Origin: Berberis thunbergii
Lineage: Eukaryota > Streptophyta > Magnoliopsida > Ranunculales > Berberidaceae
Reading direction: 5' to 3'
Assembly (NCBI GenBank): GCA_003290165.1
Contig: QNQO01002067.1
Coordinates: 62,001-126,000, forward strand
Length of the DNA: 64,000 nt
Shown: piece after piece, positions 1 through 12,228 of the stretch
Layout: each line of letters begins with the position of its first letter
Position numbering within the stretch: position 1 is the stretch's first letter
Position numbers and translations under genes: made by a program
Notes under the pieces: generated by a model
Told to the model about the DNA's origin: nothing
The model's database searches: none
Seen by the model: only the letters and a program-made list of their open reading frames with translations

Positions 1-415
1 TTTGGATATTTTTCCACAAATTCAACTCTGTATAAAGTACTCATCATGACCAACTTCAGTCATTTGAGTTTTAATAAATTTTGTTCATGATTGTTAATTT
101 TTCATATTTTTAAATTTTGCATGTGTATATTGGCATTAAATTGGATGTAATTGATAAGGTATTATGCTTAACTTTTGTAAATTATTAAAGTTATAATACA
201 AAACCTAAGACCGCCTAGGCACCTGCTCGCCGCCCGCCCACCGCCTAGCGCTTTTTAGAACACTGGCTGACGCTTGGGCCTATTATTCCTCGATATCATC
301 ATGACACATGTACGGTGTAGAAGAGAGACCGTTTTGGTGTATCGTCGTGTGCAAAACAGGAAATTGAAAAAAATAAAATAAAATAAAACATATGTAGAAC
401 TACCTTGGTGCCAAG

Positions 416-1640
416 TAGGGGTGGGCACGGTCCGGATCGGTTCCAAATTTGAAGGAACCTAACTCGAACCGTTTAAAAATAACGGATCCGGTCCGGTCCG
501 GATCCCCTCATTTTGAACATTGGAACCGAACCTGACTCGAACCGTTTGGAACGGTCCGGTTCCTACGGTTCCAAACGGTTCCAATGTTCAAAATCTGGGG
601 ATCTTCTTTAAAATGAATCCAAACCAGAAAGCAGAGATTGGTATTCAGATGTCAAAATCTTATAATTAGATTCACTGAATCCAACAAACAGACAAACCCA
701 TGGTCTCAATTTTCTCTCAGAAAATTAAAATGAAAGAAACAGAGAGAGGGGTGAATCAAGAACAAAATTATTACTCCAATATTATTACTCCTATTTGAAA
801 AACAAACATTAAACATTTGATAGTTAGGGTGTTGAAGAAAGAACATATTATTCTGATTGGGCTTAATTGATCCTAATTGGTTCAATTGTTTTCATGGGAA
901 CACAACATGTTCACTATGTATGGTGACAACCGACAGTATTGTAGCAAATAACAGTAAAAAATATATCTCAAGGATAAAAGGCCAAACTTACTGTATAATT
1001 TTTCATTCTCTGGAATATAGCTCGGCTTGTCAAGACTGCGCTAACAATGACACTTAAGCCAGGCTCTGTTAAGACTATATCAGCAGCGCCTCTTCCAGTC
1101 ATTCCACAAATGTGCTTCTTTTGCTGTAGGATTTTCACAATCTCGTACTTATGCTCTGAAAAATGTTTCACAAACATGACAGATCTCGTTGATTTCTTCT
1201 TCGACAGATTTCATCCCTTCGACAGACCTCTTCTTCGACAGAGAGAGAGAGGAGAGGAGAAGAGAGGAGAGGAGAAGGAGATCTCCTTCTCGAGACAGAG
1301 AGCAGAGAGAGGAGAGGGAGATCTTCCTTAGGTTTTGCAGAGACAGAGACAGACAAAGAGAGGAGAGACAGGTCACATAGAGGAGAGTTTGGCTTTGGCT
1401 GTTTAGGTTTAGGTTTGGTTTGGTTTATGGTTTTATAATTTATAGTAAATGGGATTTGAAACGGTCCGGACGGGTCCAACCCGGACCGTTTCGTTTTTAA
1501 AATCAGGAACCGGGACCGGACCGTTTTATAACGGATCCGGACCGTATCTAAAAACTTATAATTTAAATCTGGACCGTTTAGAGGAAAACGGTCCGGTTCG
1601 AGTTGAATCCGCGGATCGTCGACCCGTTTGCCCACCCCTA
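416..1640. mobile_element. Non-autonomous hAT-like DNA transposon
   Basis: The ends are inverted: the left begins TAGGGGTGGGCACGG and the right ends CCGTTTGCCCACCCCTA. The element is bracketed by a perfect 8-bp direct repeat GTGCCAAG (408-415 and 1641-1648). An 8-bp duplication with TAGGGGTGGGCA-type ends is characteristic of plant hAT elements. Subterminal regions (about 420-600 and 1450-1625) are full of GGTCCGG / CCGGACC and AACGGTTCC motifs, as expected for transposase binding. The interior has no transposase coding; 1190-1380 is an almost pure GA-rich tract. It is therefore a deletion derivative that would need a transposase supplied in trans. Confidence 0.9.
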
Positions 1641-1648
1641 GTGCCAAG

Positions 1649-3483
1649 TGCCTGAGACATTGCAGAACTTACAAGCTCTATCCTTCTTCTCACCCGGCTC
1701 CACAGCATGTCAGCTGCACTTGGGTTTTTACAGCAGTGTAGGGCGTGATGAGGGGAGAGACGTTCTTTGCAACGGTCTCTTCCTTCATTGAGGTACGTTC
1801 TTTGCCTCCTCTGTAACGTCTCTCTTCTCTAAAGGGAGAGATCTGTTAGGCCTGAGTTCAGGCCTTTGGTTATGATATGTTTATTAAGGGCCTTTTTTAG
1901 CTTTAATGACTGGACCTACCTTTTCAAGCTTCTTGGGTCAGGCCTGAACTGAATACCTGTTTCTCATGATATATGATATTTGCTATTTGAATACTAAAGT
2001 TGATCTCTTTCAGAAACTGTTACATTTGAATACTTTGAGATACGTAACTTTCAACAATTTTGGATGCTATCCCATTGTTTTTAATAGTGCAAAAATGGTT
2101 CATCTACACTCCTTTGTTTCAGGTTTGAATCAGTCACCAACTGTAATTTATTTGCAAGGCTCTGAGTTTAACAATCTTAGTTTTCTGCCCAGGTTCATAC
2201 AGCCAGTTAGTTGGAAAAGTTCCTTATCGAGATCAGTTCCTGACATTCCCTTATTCTAGTTTTGTAGGAAACCATAATGGTGATGCTCCTTACAAACATT
2301 GTTTCATCAACTGGATTCTATGGCAACGGATTTGACCATTCCAGTCGTTCGAACTCCTCTGTGTTTAAAGGAAAATCACCCATAAGAGCACTCATTTACC
2401 CACCTTTAACTTTCAAGTTCTATGTTACTATTCAAACATAGAAACCTCAGTTGTTGGTAGCTCTACATTTTCTTACTGGAGCTATTTTAAGAATTTCAGG
2501 TTTAAACAGGGATCCATACTGCAAGACCTAAATGCCACAATGTTGTATCCAATACCTTGGGATGTTTAGTTAATTTTAGTCCGGTAGTTTGTGCCTTTAA
2601 TCCATGATGTTGTGACCTCACTACTTATCCCTTTCTGTATAATGTATGCAAAACGAGAAATTAAAAATATAAAACAAAATAAAACATACGCAGAAATACG
2701 TACCTTGGTGCCAAGTCCCTGAGACCTTCAAGAACTTACAAGCTCTATCCTTCCTCTCACTCTGACAGGCTCCACAGCGTTTCAGCTGCACTACAGCAAT
2801 GTAGGAACTTACTTCTTGCCTTGAACTTCCTAAGAGAAAAAGTTCTTCTAGATGCAGAGTTACCCTTCAAATGCTTGAAAGCTCTCAATACCAAATTGTT
2901 GTGTTCAACCCCAACGGTTAATTTGCTTCCCCAAGTTATAGTTGTTGGATTTATTGTGGAAGCATTTGGTTGATTGGAAACCTTATCAAACTAAGTTTTT
3001 TAATAGGCCCTAACAATTGCAATGGAATTTCTCAAAGGACCCCACTCTGTAACCTTGTACTGTTTTCCTAGTGGCCGATTATTTGGACTTGTACATTTTA
3101 GTATCTTTCACTCACTCGATTTAGATTGACCAATTGTGTGTTTACGTTTTGGTACACTTGCATATGATAGTTTATCTTTTCGCAAGATAATGTAGTGGTA
3201 GACAAGCTTTGGAAAATGTTATATACGGTTATGGCATATTGGAAACTAATGGGGCACCCCTGAATGTTTATATACAATGATTTGCAGACCTAATCGAATG
3301 AAGTTCAGATTAAAGGTTTTGAGAGCAGACAACAGATACTAAATGGATTAACTAGAAGATTAACCATCGATACTATTTGGTAATCATAGTCAACACAAAG
3401 ATCCTATTTGTGAACCATGCCAATGTCTTTCATCCTCTACAACTCCATTTGGTAGGAAAATGACCTCTGGTTAAGAGTACTTA
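1649..3483. other. Non-coding flank, no gene seen
   Basis: Apart from the duplicated segment at 1649-1745 / 2640-2815 I see only AT-rich non-coding sequence. Short open frames here (for example 1966-2259) resemble no family I know and lack exon signals. The last part, 3250-3483, lies just downstream of the epoxide hydrolase stop and would hold its 3' UTR. Confidence 0.5.
2640..2815 (+). repeat. Paralogous copy of the hAT insertion site (empty site)
   Basis: This segment matches 340-415 joined to 1649-1745. Shared landmarks are the AAATAAAACATA run, ACCTTGGTGCCAAGT, CCCTGAGAC / GCCTGAGAC, AGAACTTACAAGCTCTATCC and GGCTCCACAGC. Only the first copy carries the hAT element; here GTGCCAAG occurs once and is uninterrupted. 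It is a local direct duplication that predates the hAT insertion, or one that copied an uninserted allele. Confidence 0.85.
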
Positions 3484-4874
3484 TCAAGTATGGTTTTTGA
3501 GGAAGCCCACAATGAGCTGGTTCACCTGATCAGGAAACTGCTCTTGAATGAAATGTGTTCCTTCAGGCAAGAATGTGATCTCCAAATCAGGAACATACTT
3601 TCTGACATCCTCGCTTGATGTATATGCCTCAATTCCTGGAAACTTGAGGAAATAGTCCTTCTCTCCCATAATCAACAGCGTTGGAGCCTGTACTTCTGGA
3701 CTAGTTATCAGAAACTCTTTGTGCAAGGACCTACATAAACTTGAACACTTTAGTATCCAACTAACTTCCTTCATCCAAAAACGAAGTTACAAACATTGCT
3801 TAGGACATACAAATCGAGTGTTTGACACTGTAAAGTAAGGCAATTAGTTTACATCATGAAGGTTACCATTTACCTGTAAGGGACCTGCAATGGACCAATC
3901 AATCCAGATTGTTCATATAAATTGGCATAATTTGTGAGATCTTCCTCAGTGAACCAAGGTGGTTGAGGCACAGATTCATCCACCAAATCCATTATCTCCT
4001 TGTCTTTCTCGGCAATGGGGATTTCACTTCTAGAGAAAAGAATGTAGATGTTCTTTATCACAGTCTTAACATCAAGGCGACCAAAGTCAGCTTCAGCTCG
4101 TCCCACATCCTAAATTCAGGACATCTCTATAAACATCAAACATAATTAAAGCCATTGGAAACATGTAAAATCTTTTACCTTCCATCTGAAAATGTAGAAG
4201 CCTTCAGGAAGCACATCCCAATTACGTGCGCCGGGAGGTATGAAAGGAACACCTAATGACACTATTCCTGACACCCTCTTGGGATGTAAAAGGGAGAACA
4301 CGTAAACTGGCCAGATACCAAAATCTTTCCCAACAAGAAAAACCTGAACCCATCATCAATTCATTTTCATTGAATCAATCAAGAATAGAACACAACTTCA
4401 AACACTGATATTACCTGAGATAAAAATACTTCTCTAAACAAAATAGTAAAGAAACTAGTATTGAATTTATACGTTGGGGATGCATAAGGAGTCAAGAATA
4501 GCAAGAAGGTCAATGACATAGTCATCAAATGATGCTTCTTCTGGATCAGGGTGGTGGCTGGATAGTCCATAGCCAATTAGATCAGGTGCAATTGCACGAT
4601 AACCAGCGTTTGCCACAGCGATCATTTGGTGACGCCATGAATACCATATCTCTGGGAAACCATGTAGGAAAACCACCACTGAAGGACCTGATCATTCAAC
4701 AAGATCCCAGTTTTCTGACTTTCTTATGTAACAATATAATCAATAGTGAATGTTAAAAGAGTTGCAGAAATGCAAAACAAATATAAGAAAGTGAGGATCT
4801 AAACCTGTTCCAATCTCAGCAATGTGGAGCTTGAGTCCTCTTGTATCAATAAACCTGTGCTGTATCTCATCCAT
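3484..4874 (-). CDS. Plant epoxide hydrolase (alpha/beta hydrolase), 5 exons
   Basis: Exons by GT..AG borders and protein continuity: 4805-4874, 4473-4687, 4179-4343, 3874-4109, 3484-3730 (933 nt, 310 residues plus stop), the normal length for plant soluble epoxide hydrolases. It starts MDEIQHRFIDTRGLKLH, typical of this family. The oxyanion-hole motif HGFPE follows at the start of exon 2. The nucleophile Asp lies in VGKDFG at the start of exon 3, and LLIMGEKDYFLKFPG plus EGTHFIQEQFP in exon 5 carry the expected acid/His end of the triad. From the family, it opens epoxides of fatty acids or xenobiotics to diols in the cytosol or peroxisome; the substrate cannot be read from sequence. After the nucleophile the residues are IWP where relatives usually have ARP. 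All exons are open and splice sites canonical, so I consider it functional. No clear TATA was found upstream. Confidence 0.95.
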
Positions 4875-6279
4875 TCAGGCCTCTAAAACTGAGTTATGAA
4901 AGCTAAATCCTTAGTTAAGATGTAATATAATACTCCTTGATTGCAATGTCTCTCTGTCTCTATCTAATATAAATTGATTGCATTGACTCGTGAAAGTTGT
5001 AACCAATATGTTTACATATATTTTTCGGTGAGTGAGAGGGACCCCGCCCCCACCATAATGGTGCACACTGGGTTACCTTGAAATTGATCATAAATTAGGG
5101 GCACCCTCAACATTTTGCATACTGCGCCATATCATGGGTGTCTCAATTATGAAGTCTATAACCATTAAAAAAAAAAAAAACTAAACTAAACTGATAGCTA
5201 CTACTAAGTACTAACCAAGGATTGTGATTTCGTTTTTCGAGTTAATTTCAATTTTCTGATTTTGAGAAATGTTTGGGTAAGATAATCAATAAATGATAAT
5301 TAGAAGAAGAAAAAAACTCAAAATTTACGAAAACATCCCAAATGTTTTCGAAAAAATATATATTTTAGTAGCTAGTTTTTGTATTTTTACGAAATTTACG
5401 GAAAAAAACCTCAATTTTTTTTTCAAAAAAATGCACTTTTTTCTTTTCATGATTTAAAAAAACGAAAATTGATAAATTTTCATATAATTTCATGAAATCA
5501 CAATCCTTGTTACGTACTAACAATGTCTTCAAACTCTGCGATAAACAATCCATTGCTTGGGTCTACAATTAGGTAAAGTCATTTGGGTTAACATCAACAA
5601 TCCATTAAATAAGAATCACAGGCATAAGCAAACCTTACTAAGATAAGGTTCTCGAATTTTAAAATGAGTGGGGACAAAAAAAAAATGGCAAAACTTTGAC
5701 ATGTTTGAGTATTTCGTGAAATCACATTCCTAGTTCAAAAGTTCATTCTTTCATCACACAGATCTATGCATATAAGCTTTTACAAGTCACTTTTATATTG
5801 ATAATAACCATTGGTTGTAGGATAAAAGTTAGAAAACTACTTGGCTGAAATGGAAAACTACCATGACTCCTGGGCTGAGATTACGAGGCAAAGTCGCAGT
5901 TAAAATCATTTCGAAGAAGAAAAACCGCTGATTTAAAGAATAATTACCCTTATATAATAGGTTGGTAAGAGTAATTTTGACCAAAAAATAAATTTTGTTC
6001 AGAACAAAAGTGTCGGCTGCAGGAATAGCTGCATGTCCATTGCATCCACCCTCTTAAAAGTCCCTTAAATGAATGATCTAATGCATTAAGCCATCGATGC
6101 CTTCTTCCATACATTGGTGTTGTTATTTCTATTAGAAATGTTGGCTCGAATTGAAAATGAAAAGTGTTTAGTCTCATATCGGGTAATGAGGTTCATCATG
6201 TAAAGTTAATAAAGGATTGGATGTTATGTCAATAAGTGATGAGGTCTTTTGGAGGCAGGTGAATAGTTGAGTCCCGCTC
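4875..6279. other. Intergenic AT-rich DNA
   Basis: This is the upstream region of the epoxide hydrolase up to the copia element. It holds poly-A (5165-5180) and A/T-rich runs around 5340-5480, but I recognise no gene or element. Confidence 0.5.
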
Positions 6280-6508
6280 TGTTAAGTCTAAGTAGTGTTA
6301 GCTACTAGTTAGTTTGTCAATGTGGTCCAGAATCTGTTATTGTCAATGTGGTCCAGAGTCTGTTAGTATACTTTGTTAAGATGAGTTGTTAGTTGTTAAA
6401 CTGTCTTGACAACCAGCTCTACATTGCTGTCTATATATATACATGTAATGTATCCATTTTGGACAATCAAGTAATGAAATACAAGTAGTCTTCAAGAGAA
6501 TTCTAACA
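6280..6508 (+). repeat. Copia 5' LTR
   Basis: 229 bp, with TG..CA ends and a TATATATATA box near 6433-6442. Compared with the 3' LTR it carries an extra tandem copy of about 26 bp (the GTCAATGTGGTCCAGA segment occurs twice) and lacks about 16 bp near its start. Otherwise the two LTRs are nearly identical. Confidence 0.95.
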
Positions 6509-6572
6509 TGGTATCAGAGCATACATCTGAATACTTTCCTTCTCTTCATCTTAGCTTCTCATAGCAACTCTA

Positions 6573-8225
6573 ATGGCTGATTCCTCATCGTTTAATACTC
6601 CTCTGCCTATCAACTCTGCCATGACAGAGTCTAGGCCAATCATGTTTACTCATACTCTATCTGTCAAGCTGAATGAACAAAATTATTTGCTATGGAAACA
6701 ACAAGTGCTAGCAACAATCAGAGGACATAAGCTTCAACGATTCATTGAGAAAGATTCTTCTCCAGCACAGTTCCTCTCCAATGAAGATCAAGCTAGAAAT
6801 GTTATCAATCCAGAGTTTATTACCTGGGAACAGCAAGATCAACTACTATTCTCTTGGTTACTTTCCTCCATGTCTGAATCACTTCTTACAAGGTTAGTAG
6901 GTTGCCTAACATCTGCTCAAATTTGGAACACTCTTGAGGTCTTTTTCAATTCCCACACTGTAGCCAAGATTTCTCAACTTAGAATTCAATTACAAAACCT
7001 CAAGAAAGGAGACTTAACTGTTAATGTCTACCTTCTGAAACTCAAATCTATTATTGACCAGTTGGCTTCAGTAGGACATGTAATCTCTTCACGAGATCAT
7101 GTCAATGCCATATTTGATGGCTTACCTCAGGCGTATGATACCTTTGTAATCTCAGTTAGTTCAAGATCTGAGGAATACAATGTTTCTGAGGTGGAATCTT
7201 TGTTACTTACTCAAGAAGCTAGGATTGAGAGACATAACAAGGATTTTGATGTCAATAGTTCTGTAAACTTAGCTCAGTCTTCTTACAAGCCTTCACCAAG
7301 ATCATTTGTGTCTAGTTCTCAAGGGGGAAGATCTCCATTTCGAGGTTCATTTAATACCAGAGGAGCTAGATCAGGAAGAGGTAGATCAGGATTTGGATCT
7401 CAGAATCCTAGACCACAATGTCAAATTTGTGGCAAAATTGGGCATCTTGCCTTCAAATGCTTTAATAGATTTGATAACTCTGTATCAAATCCATGGAGTT
7501 CTCAGTCATCTTCACTTGGTTATGGTAACTCGTCTCCATCATCAGCCTCCACTCCTAGACAGGCCTTCCTTGCCTCATCGAGCCATACTCAGTCTACTTG
7601 GAGACCTACTCAATCTCAGATACAGCTGAACAATACTCATTCTTCTCAGATGCAGTCTCATGTTGATGATAGGTGGTATCCAGATTCAAGTGCCACTGAT
7701 CATTGCACACCGTATACTCAGAATTTAATGCATACTATGCCATATCATGGTAGTGAGCAATTGTTTGTGGGTGATGGAACTGCTGTGCCCATTGAAAACA
7801 TAGGTCAGTCTTCCATTTCTTCTCTAAATTCTTCAAGAAAATTACACCTCAAAAATGTCCTTCAGGTTCCTAAATTGACAAAGAATCTCTTAAGTGTATC
7901 TAGGTTTGCTAGAGATAACAATGTCTTCTTTGAATTTCATTCTAATTGTTGTTTTGTCAAAGATCAGGCCACACTGAAAATTCTCTTGAAAGGAACACTT
8001 AAGCACGGATTGTATGTGTTTCCTTCTATGCCTTCTACTTGTTCAAAGTTTGTCTCTCTTGCTACTAGACCAAATTCTTCATCCCTTCCAACATTCAGTA
8101 GTGGTGAGTCTTCTTCAGCATCATGTAGTCCTTCCGCTTCCAGTAATTCGGTTTCCAGTAGTCCTTCAGCATTTAGTAGGCAGCCAACATCAGCAGCCAG
8201 TAGTTCCTCAGCATTCAGTATTTAG
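6573..8225 (+). pseudogene. Copia gag and protease region
   Basis: A 550-residue open frame starts at MADSSSFNTPLPINS, 53 bp after the primer-binding site. Residues about 25-225 form the copia Gag (UBN2-type) domain. A CCHC zinc knuckle, CQICGKIGHLAFKC, sits near residue 285. The aspartic-protease site reads WYPDSSATDHCT near residue 370, where the family has D-S-G-A-T-D-H; the active-site glycine is replaced by serine, which should abolish protease activity. The tail is a Ser/Ala/Pro-rich linker that ends in a TAG at 8223-8225. A further in-frame TGA follows at 8298-8300, after which the same frame runs on into integrase. Confidence 0.93.
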
Positions 8226-8300
8226 CCAGCTTCCAGTAGTTCCTCAGCATTCAGTAGTCAGCCAGCTTCCAGCTTCTCAGCATGTAACTCAGCATCTTGA

Positions 8301-9651
8301 TCAGCTTCTTGCTCCTCAGCAACTTGCTCAGCAATTTGCTCAGCATGTAACTCACTTTGTAGTACTCATAGCACATCCATTTGCAATAACACTTTTATGT
8401 CCAAAGCATGTTCTTCTTTGTCTCAGTGGCATGCTAGATTAGGACATCCTTCTCTTTCTGTTGTAAAACAAGTTCTTAATAAATGCAAAATTACTGCTTC
8501 CAATACTGATGTTGATATTTGTAGTGCCTGTTGCTTGGGCAAGATCCATAGACTTCCGTTCTCCAATTCTACTACAACCTATTCAAAACCTTTTGAGCTC
8601 ATTCATACTGACCTTTGGGGTCCTGCCTCTACTTAGTCTTCTGGTGGTTTCAAGTACTATGTTCATTTTATTGATTCCTATAGTAGATTCACTTGGGTCT
8701 ACTTATTGAAAAATAAGTCAGATGCCTTTCCTACTTTCCTCAAATTCAAGGCTCTAGTTGAGTTCCCAATTTGGCTTTCCTATCAAATGTCTGCAATCAG
8801 ACTGGGGCGGGGAGTATAGATCCTTTGCTCATTTTCTTAGTACTCATGGGATAGGTCATAGGCTTGCATGTCCTACTACTCATCAGCAGAATGGACTTGC
8901 TGAAAGAAAGCATCGTCACATTACTGAATCAGCGTTGGCACTCCTTGCTCATGCCTCACTTCCTCTCAAATACTGGGATGATGCTGTTAGGACTTCAGTG
9001 TTTCTTCTCAATCGTGTTCCTACTCAAACTCTCAATGGTCTGTCACCTTATGAAAAACTCTACAATACACCTCCTGATTACAGTATTTTAAGAGTTTTTG
9101 GGTGTTCATGCTTTCCCAATACCAGGCCATACAACTCCCATAAGCTGCAATTTAGATCTGAGGAATGCATTTTTCTGGGGTATAGTTCTCAACATAAGGG
9201 ATACAAATGTGTGTCACGTACTGGCCGCCTCTTCATATCTCATGATGTAGTGTTTAATGAGTCACATTTTCCTTATTCAAAGTGGTACTCTGATGATGCT
9301 GCTCCTTCTTAAACTGGTCCTTCCTCTAAGTTTGTTCCTGCGTCCATTGGTTTCTCCTCTTCACTCACTGACAATCAATCCCCTGCTTTCTCCCATACAT
9401 TACTTAATCCTTTGGTCAACTTGTCTCCCACTCTCCCATCTAGTCCAACTCATGTTCCTGGTCCTGCTTCTAGCCCTGTCTCTAGCCCTGCTTCCAGTCC
9501 TCTTCCTAATGACAGTCCTCTAGTCAGGTCAATGTCTAGTCCTCCTCATCCTATTGCTCCTAGTCATAAGATGATTACTAGGTCTAAGGCAGGCATCTAC
9601 AAACCTAAAGTCTATATGGCCTCCTCTGAACCTGTGAGTTTGCGCACTTGA
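8301..9651 (+). pseudogene. Copia integrase region, broken
   Basis: The GAG-pre-integrase zinc motif (WHARLGHPSLSVVKQ, with CSACCLGK) is at 8424-8560. The catalytic core follows: first Asp in HTDLWGP, second in LQSDWGGEY, Glu in NGLAERKHRHI. The reading frame is broken by a TAG at 8634-8636, a one-base shift near 8757, a TAA at 9310-9312, and a TGA at 9649-9651 that coincides with another shift. A Pro/Ser-rich linker follows the core (about 9412-9560), then MITRSKAGIYKPK, the usual lead-in to reverse transcriptase. It is a single ancestral polyprotein, not separate genes. Confidence 0.93.
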
Positions 9652-11179
9652 TACCCCTCATTGGTCCTCAGCTATGCAACATGAATATGGTGCTTTTCTA
9701 AGAAACAACACTTGGACACTTGTTGATCCTCCTCCACACAGAGCTATAGTTGGTTGCAAATGGCTGTTTAAAGTTAAGCAAAATGTTGATGGGTCTGTTC
9801 ATCGATATAAGGCTAGATTGGTGGCTAGGGGGTTTGAACAAGCTGCAGGATTCGACTATGCTGAAACCTTTAGTCCAGTGGTGAAACCCACAACTATTCG
9901 GGTTGTCTTCACAATAGCCATTACTTTTGGTTGGTCAGTGTTTCAACTTGATGTTAACAATGTCTTTCTTAATGGAGATTTGCAAGAAGATGTTTATATG
10001 ATGCAACCCCCTGGATTTACTGATTCTTCACGTCCCCATGCTGTGTGCAAACTACACAAAGCCTTGTATGGTCTGAAGCAGGCCCCTCGAGCATGGTTTG
10101 AAAAGCTGAGACACACTCTTCATCTCTTTGGATTTGTTCCTTCTAAGTCAGATACTTCTCTATTCATACGACACTCTCCTTCTCCTATTTTTCTTCTGGT
10201 GTATGTTGATGATATCTTGATTACTGGATCCAACTCAAAAGAGGTTTCACAAGTTATTCAGCAACTAAATGATCAGTTTACACTGCAAGATCTTGGTCTT
10301 GCTCACTACTTCCTTGGAATTCAGGTTCAACAAACTTCTGATGGCTTGTTTTTGTCTCAAACTAAGTACATCAATGATCTATTGTGTAGAGCTAAAATGC
10401 AATTTGCTAATGGTTTATCCACTCCAATGAGTGGTGGGGAGAAACTCTATGACACTGGCAGTGATCCAGTTACTGATGTTCACCTATATAGAAGTTTGGT
10501 TGGTGCTCTACAATACGTTACCATCACAAGGCCTGAATTGTCTTACTCAGTCAATAAGGTGTGTCAATTCATGCACCATCCTCTTGAATCCCACTGGAGA
10601 GTAGTCAAAAGAATTCTGAGGTATCTCAAAGCTACACCCACTGCTGGTCTTCATCTGGTCTCATCCCCTTCTTTCAAATGGACTGGGTACTGTGATGCTG
10701 ATTGGGCATCTGATCCTATCGACAGGAGATCTACTTCTGGCTACTGTGTGTTTTTAGGCGCAAATCTAATCTCTTGGTCTTCAAAGAAGCAGAGTACTAT
10801 CTCAAGGAGTAGCACTGAAGCTGAATATAGAAGCCTTGCTGCAGTTACAGCTGAATTAACTTGGCTACAGTCTCTAATGTCTGAACTTCATCTTTGCTCT
10901 AGCCCTCCTACTATCTGGTGTAATAATAATAGTGCAGTACTGCTTAGTGCAAATCCAATTCTTCACTCTAGAACCAAGCATCTTGAATTGGATCTTTACT
11001 TTGTACGAGAGAAGGTTGCTAGGAGACTTGTCCAAGTTCATCACATTACTGCTCTTGATCAAATTGCTGACATTTTCACTAAGGCTCTTGGGAAGTCTAG
11101 ATTTCTGAAGCTTCGTGACAAACTAAGTGTAGTTGATGTATCTACGCTTAGTTTAAAGGGGAATGTTAAGTCTAAGTAG
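9652..11179 (+). pseudogene. Copia reverse transcriptase and RNase H
   Basis: A 501-residue open stretch from 9674 is intact. The frame really enters at about 9650 with DTPHWSSAMQHEY. Reverse-transcriptase signatures are WLFKVKQNVDGSVHRYKARL, QLDVNNVFLNGDLQEDVYM (relatives have VNNAF) and the catalytic YVDDILITG. RNase H follows with YCDADWASDPIDRRSTSGY, STEAEYRSL and the terminal KHLELDLYFVREKV and ADIFTKAL. The frame ends at a TAG inside the 3' LTR (11177-11179). This is the least damaged part of the element. Confidence 0.95.
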
Positions 11180-11382
11180 TGTTAGCTACTAGTTAGTTAG
11201 TTCATGAGTTAGTTTGTCAATGTGGTCCAGAGTCTGTTAGTATAGTTTGTTAAGATGAGTTGTTAGTTGTTAAACTGTCTTGACAACCAGCTCTACATTG
11301 CTGTCTATATATATACATGTAATGTATCCATTTTGGACAATCAAGTAATGAAATACAAGTAGTCTTCAAGAGAATTCTAACA
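11164..11382 (+). repeat. Copia 3' LTR
   Basis: 219 bp, same ends and TATA box as the 5' LTR. It carries a short extra TTAGTTCATGAG-type segment after position 11190 and one copy, not two, of the GTCAATGTGGTCCAGA segment. Confidence 0.95.
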
Positions 11383-12228
11383 CGTTCGTAGTAAAAACCC
11401 TTGTCTAAGTTGGGTACAATGTCGTTGTTTGAGATTCATGTATACAACTGGAAGCTTTTCATTTTTACTCTGGATAGTATCAATTAAATGAAGACGTAAT
11501 TACCAAATTGTGTGACATGCCGATTGTATCATAATCAGTTCGTCTCTAAGACATTTTATCTGTTTTAGAGGGAAAGCCTAACATAAAAAGGTCCATTTGC
11601 TAAATGCTTACTGTAGTTCTATTTCATTATGAGTTTGTTTTTTAGCAGTACTAGTTGTTCTCTTGAAAATGGAAGGACAACAAAAGCAAGCCTGCAGAGT
11701 ATGTTATCCATTTTAGCTCGACGTGCAAGGATGCATTGGGAAGTAATGGCATTTACACCTAAAAGGATAAATATTACAAACAATAAAATAACTATGAAGC
11801 ATCTGATTTATTGCAGCTGTTGGTGCTTTCTTGAAGCAGTAACATGAATCGTAATCTACAAATCAAATTGTTTTACATACCTGTCTGAAAACAGACATGT
11901 AAAAATGGTAAAATTAAAAACGAAAACAGAAAAATTATCATGTGGCTTACAAGGTATAACCCTACAGGGAGAAATGTACACAACAAATTGGGACTAAATT
12001 TAGCTATATTTTAGAAGAAGAAAAAAACATTAAGACATTAATTCATGCAATAGATTATTGCACCTTGCTTTTGAATAGATTTCCATCTCTTTTGCTCTGG
12101 CAACTCATATGAATAGTAGCATGAATTCAACTAAAAATGCCATTGAATGTCAAAACTTGAACCTCTTTTAGATGTGAGAACCACTTTTCAAGTCACTGGT
12201 AGATCATGAGACCTTGGACCTGCACCGA
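11383..12228. other. Intergenic region downstream of PLT4
   Basis: AT-rich sequence between the copia 3' LTR and the transporter stop codon. Its right part presumably includes the transporter 3' UTR. No gene or repeat recognised. Confidence 0.5.

Larger units (their letters stand above)
6280..11382 (+). mobile_element. Full-length but defective Ty1/copia retrotransposon
   Basis: Two LTRs (6280-6508, 11164-11382) begin TGTTAAGTCTAAG and end TTCTAACA. The primer-binding site TGGTATCAGAGC (6509-6520) directly follows the left LTR and is complementary to initiator tRNA-Met. A polypurine tract AAAGGGGAA (11155-11163) directly precedes the right LTR. Five-base flanks CGCTC (left) and CGTTC (right) look like a target duplication with one later change. 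The order gag, protease, integrase, reverse transcriptase, RNase H is that of Ty1/copia. Several stops and frameshifts make it non-autonomous. The total of 5.1 kb is usual for the family. Confidence 0.97.

Noticed and set aside
1168..1647. Overlapping open frames rich in Arg/Glu or Ser/Leu
   Set aside because: They are products of the GA-rich low-complexity tract inside the hAT element.
1966..2259. 97-codon open frame
   Set aside because: No family resemblance, no exon signals, AT-rich random composition.
8014..8442. Second open frame overlapping copia gag
   Set aside because: It is an out-of-frame reading of the repetitive Ser-rich linker.
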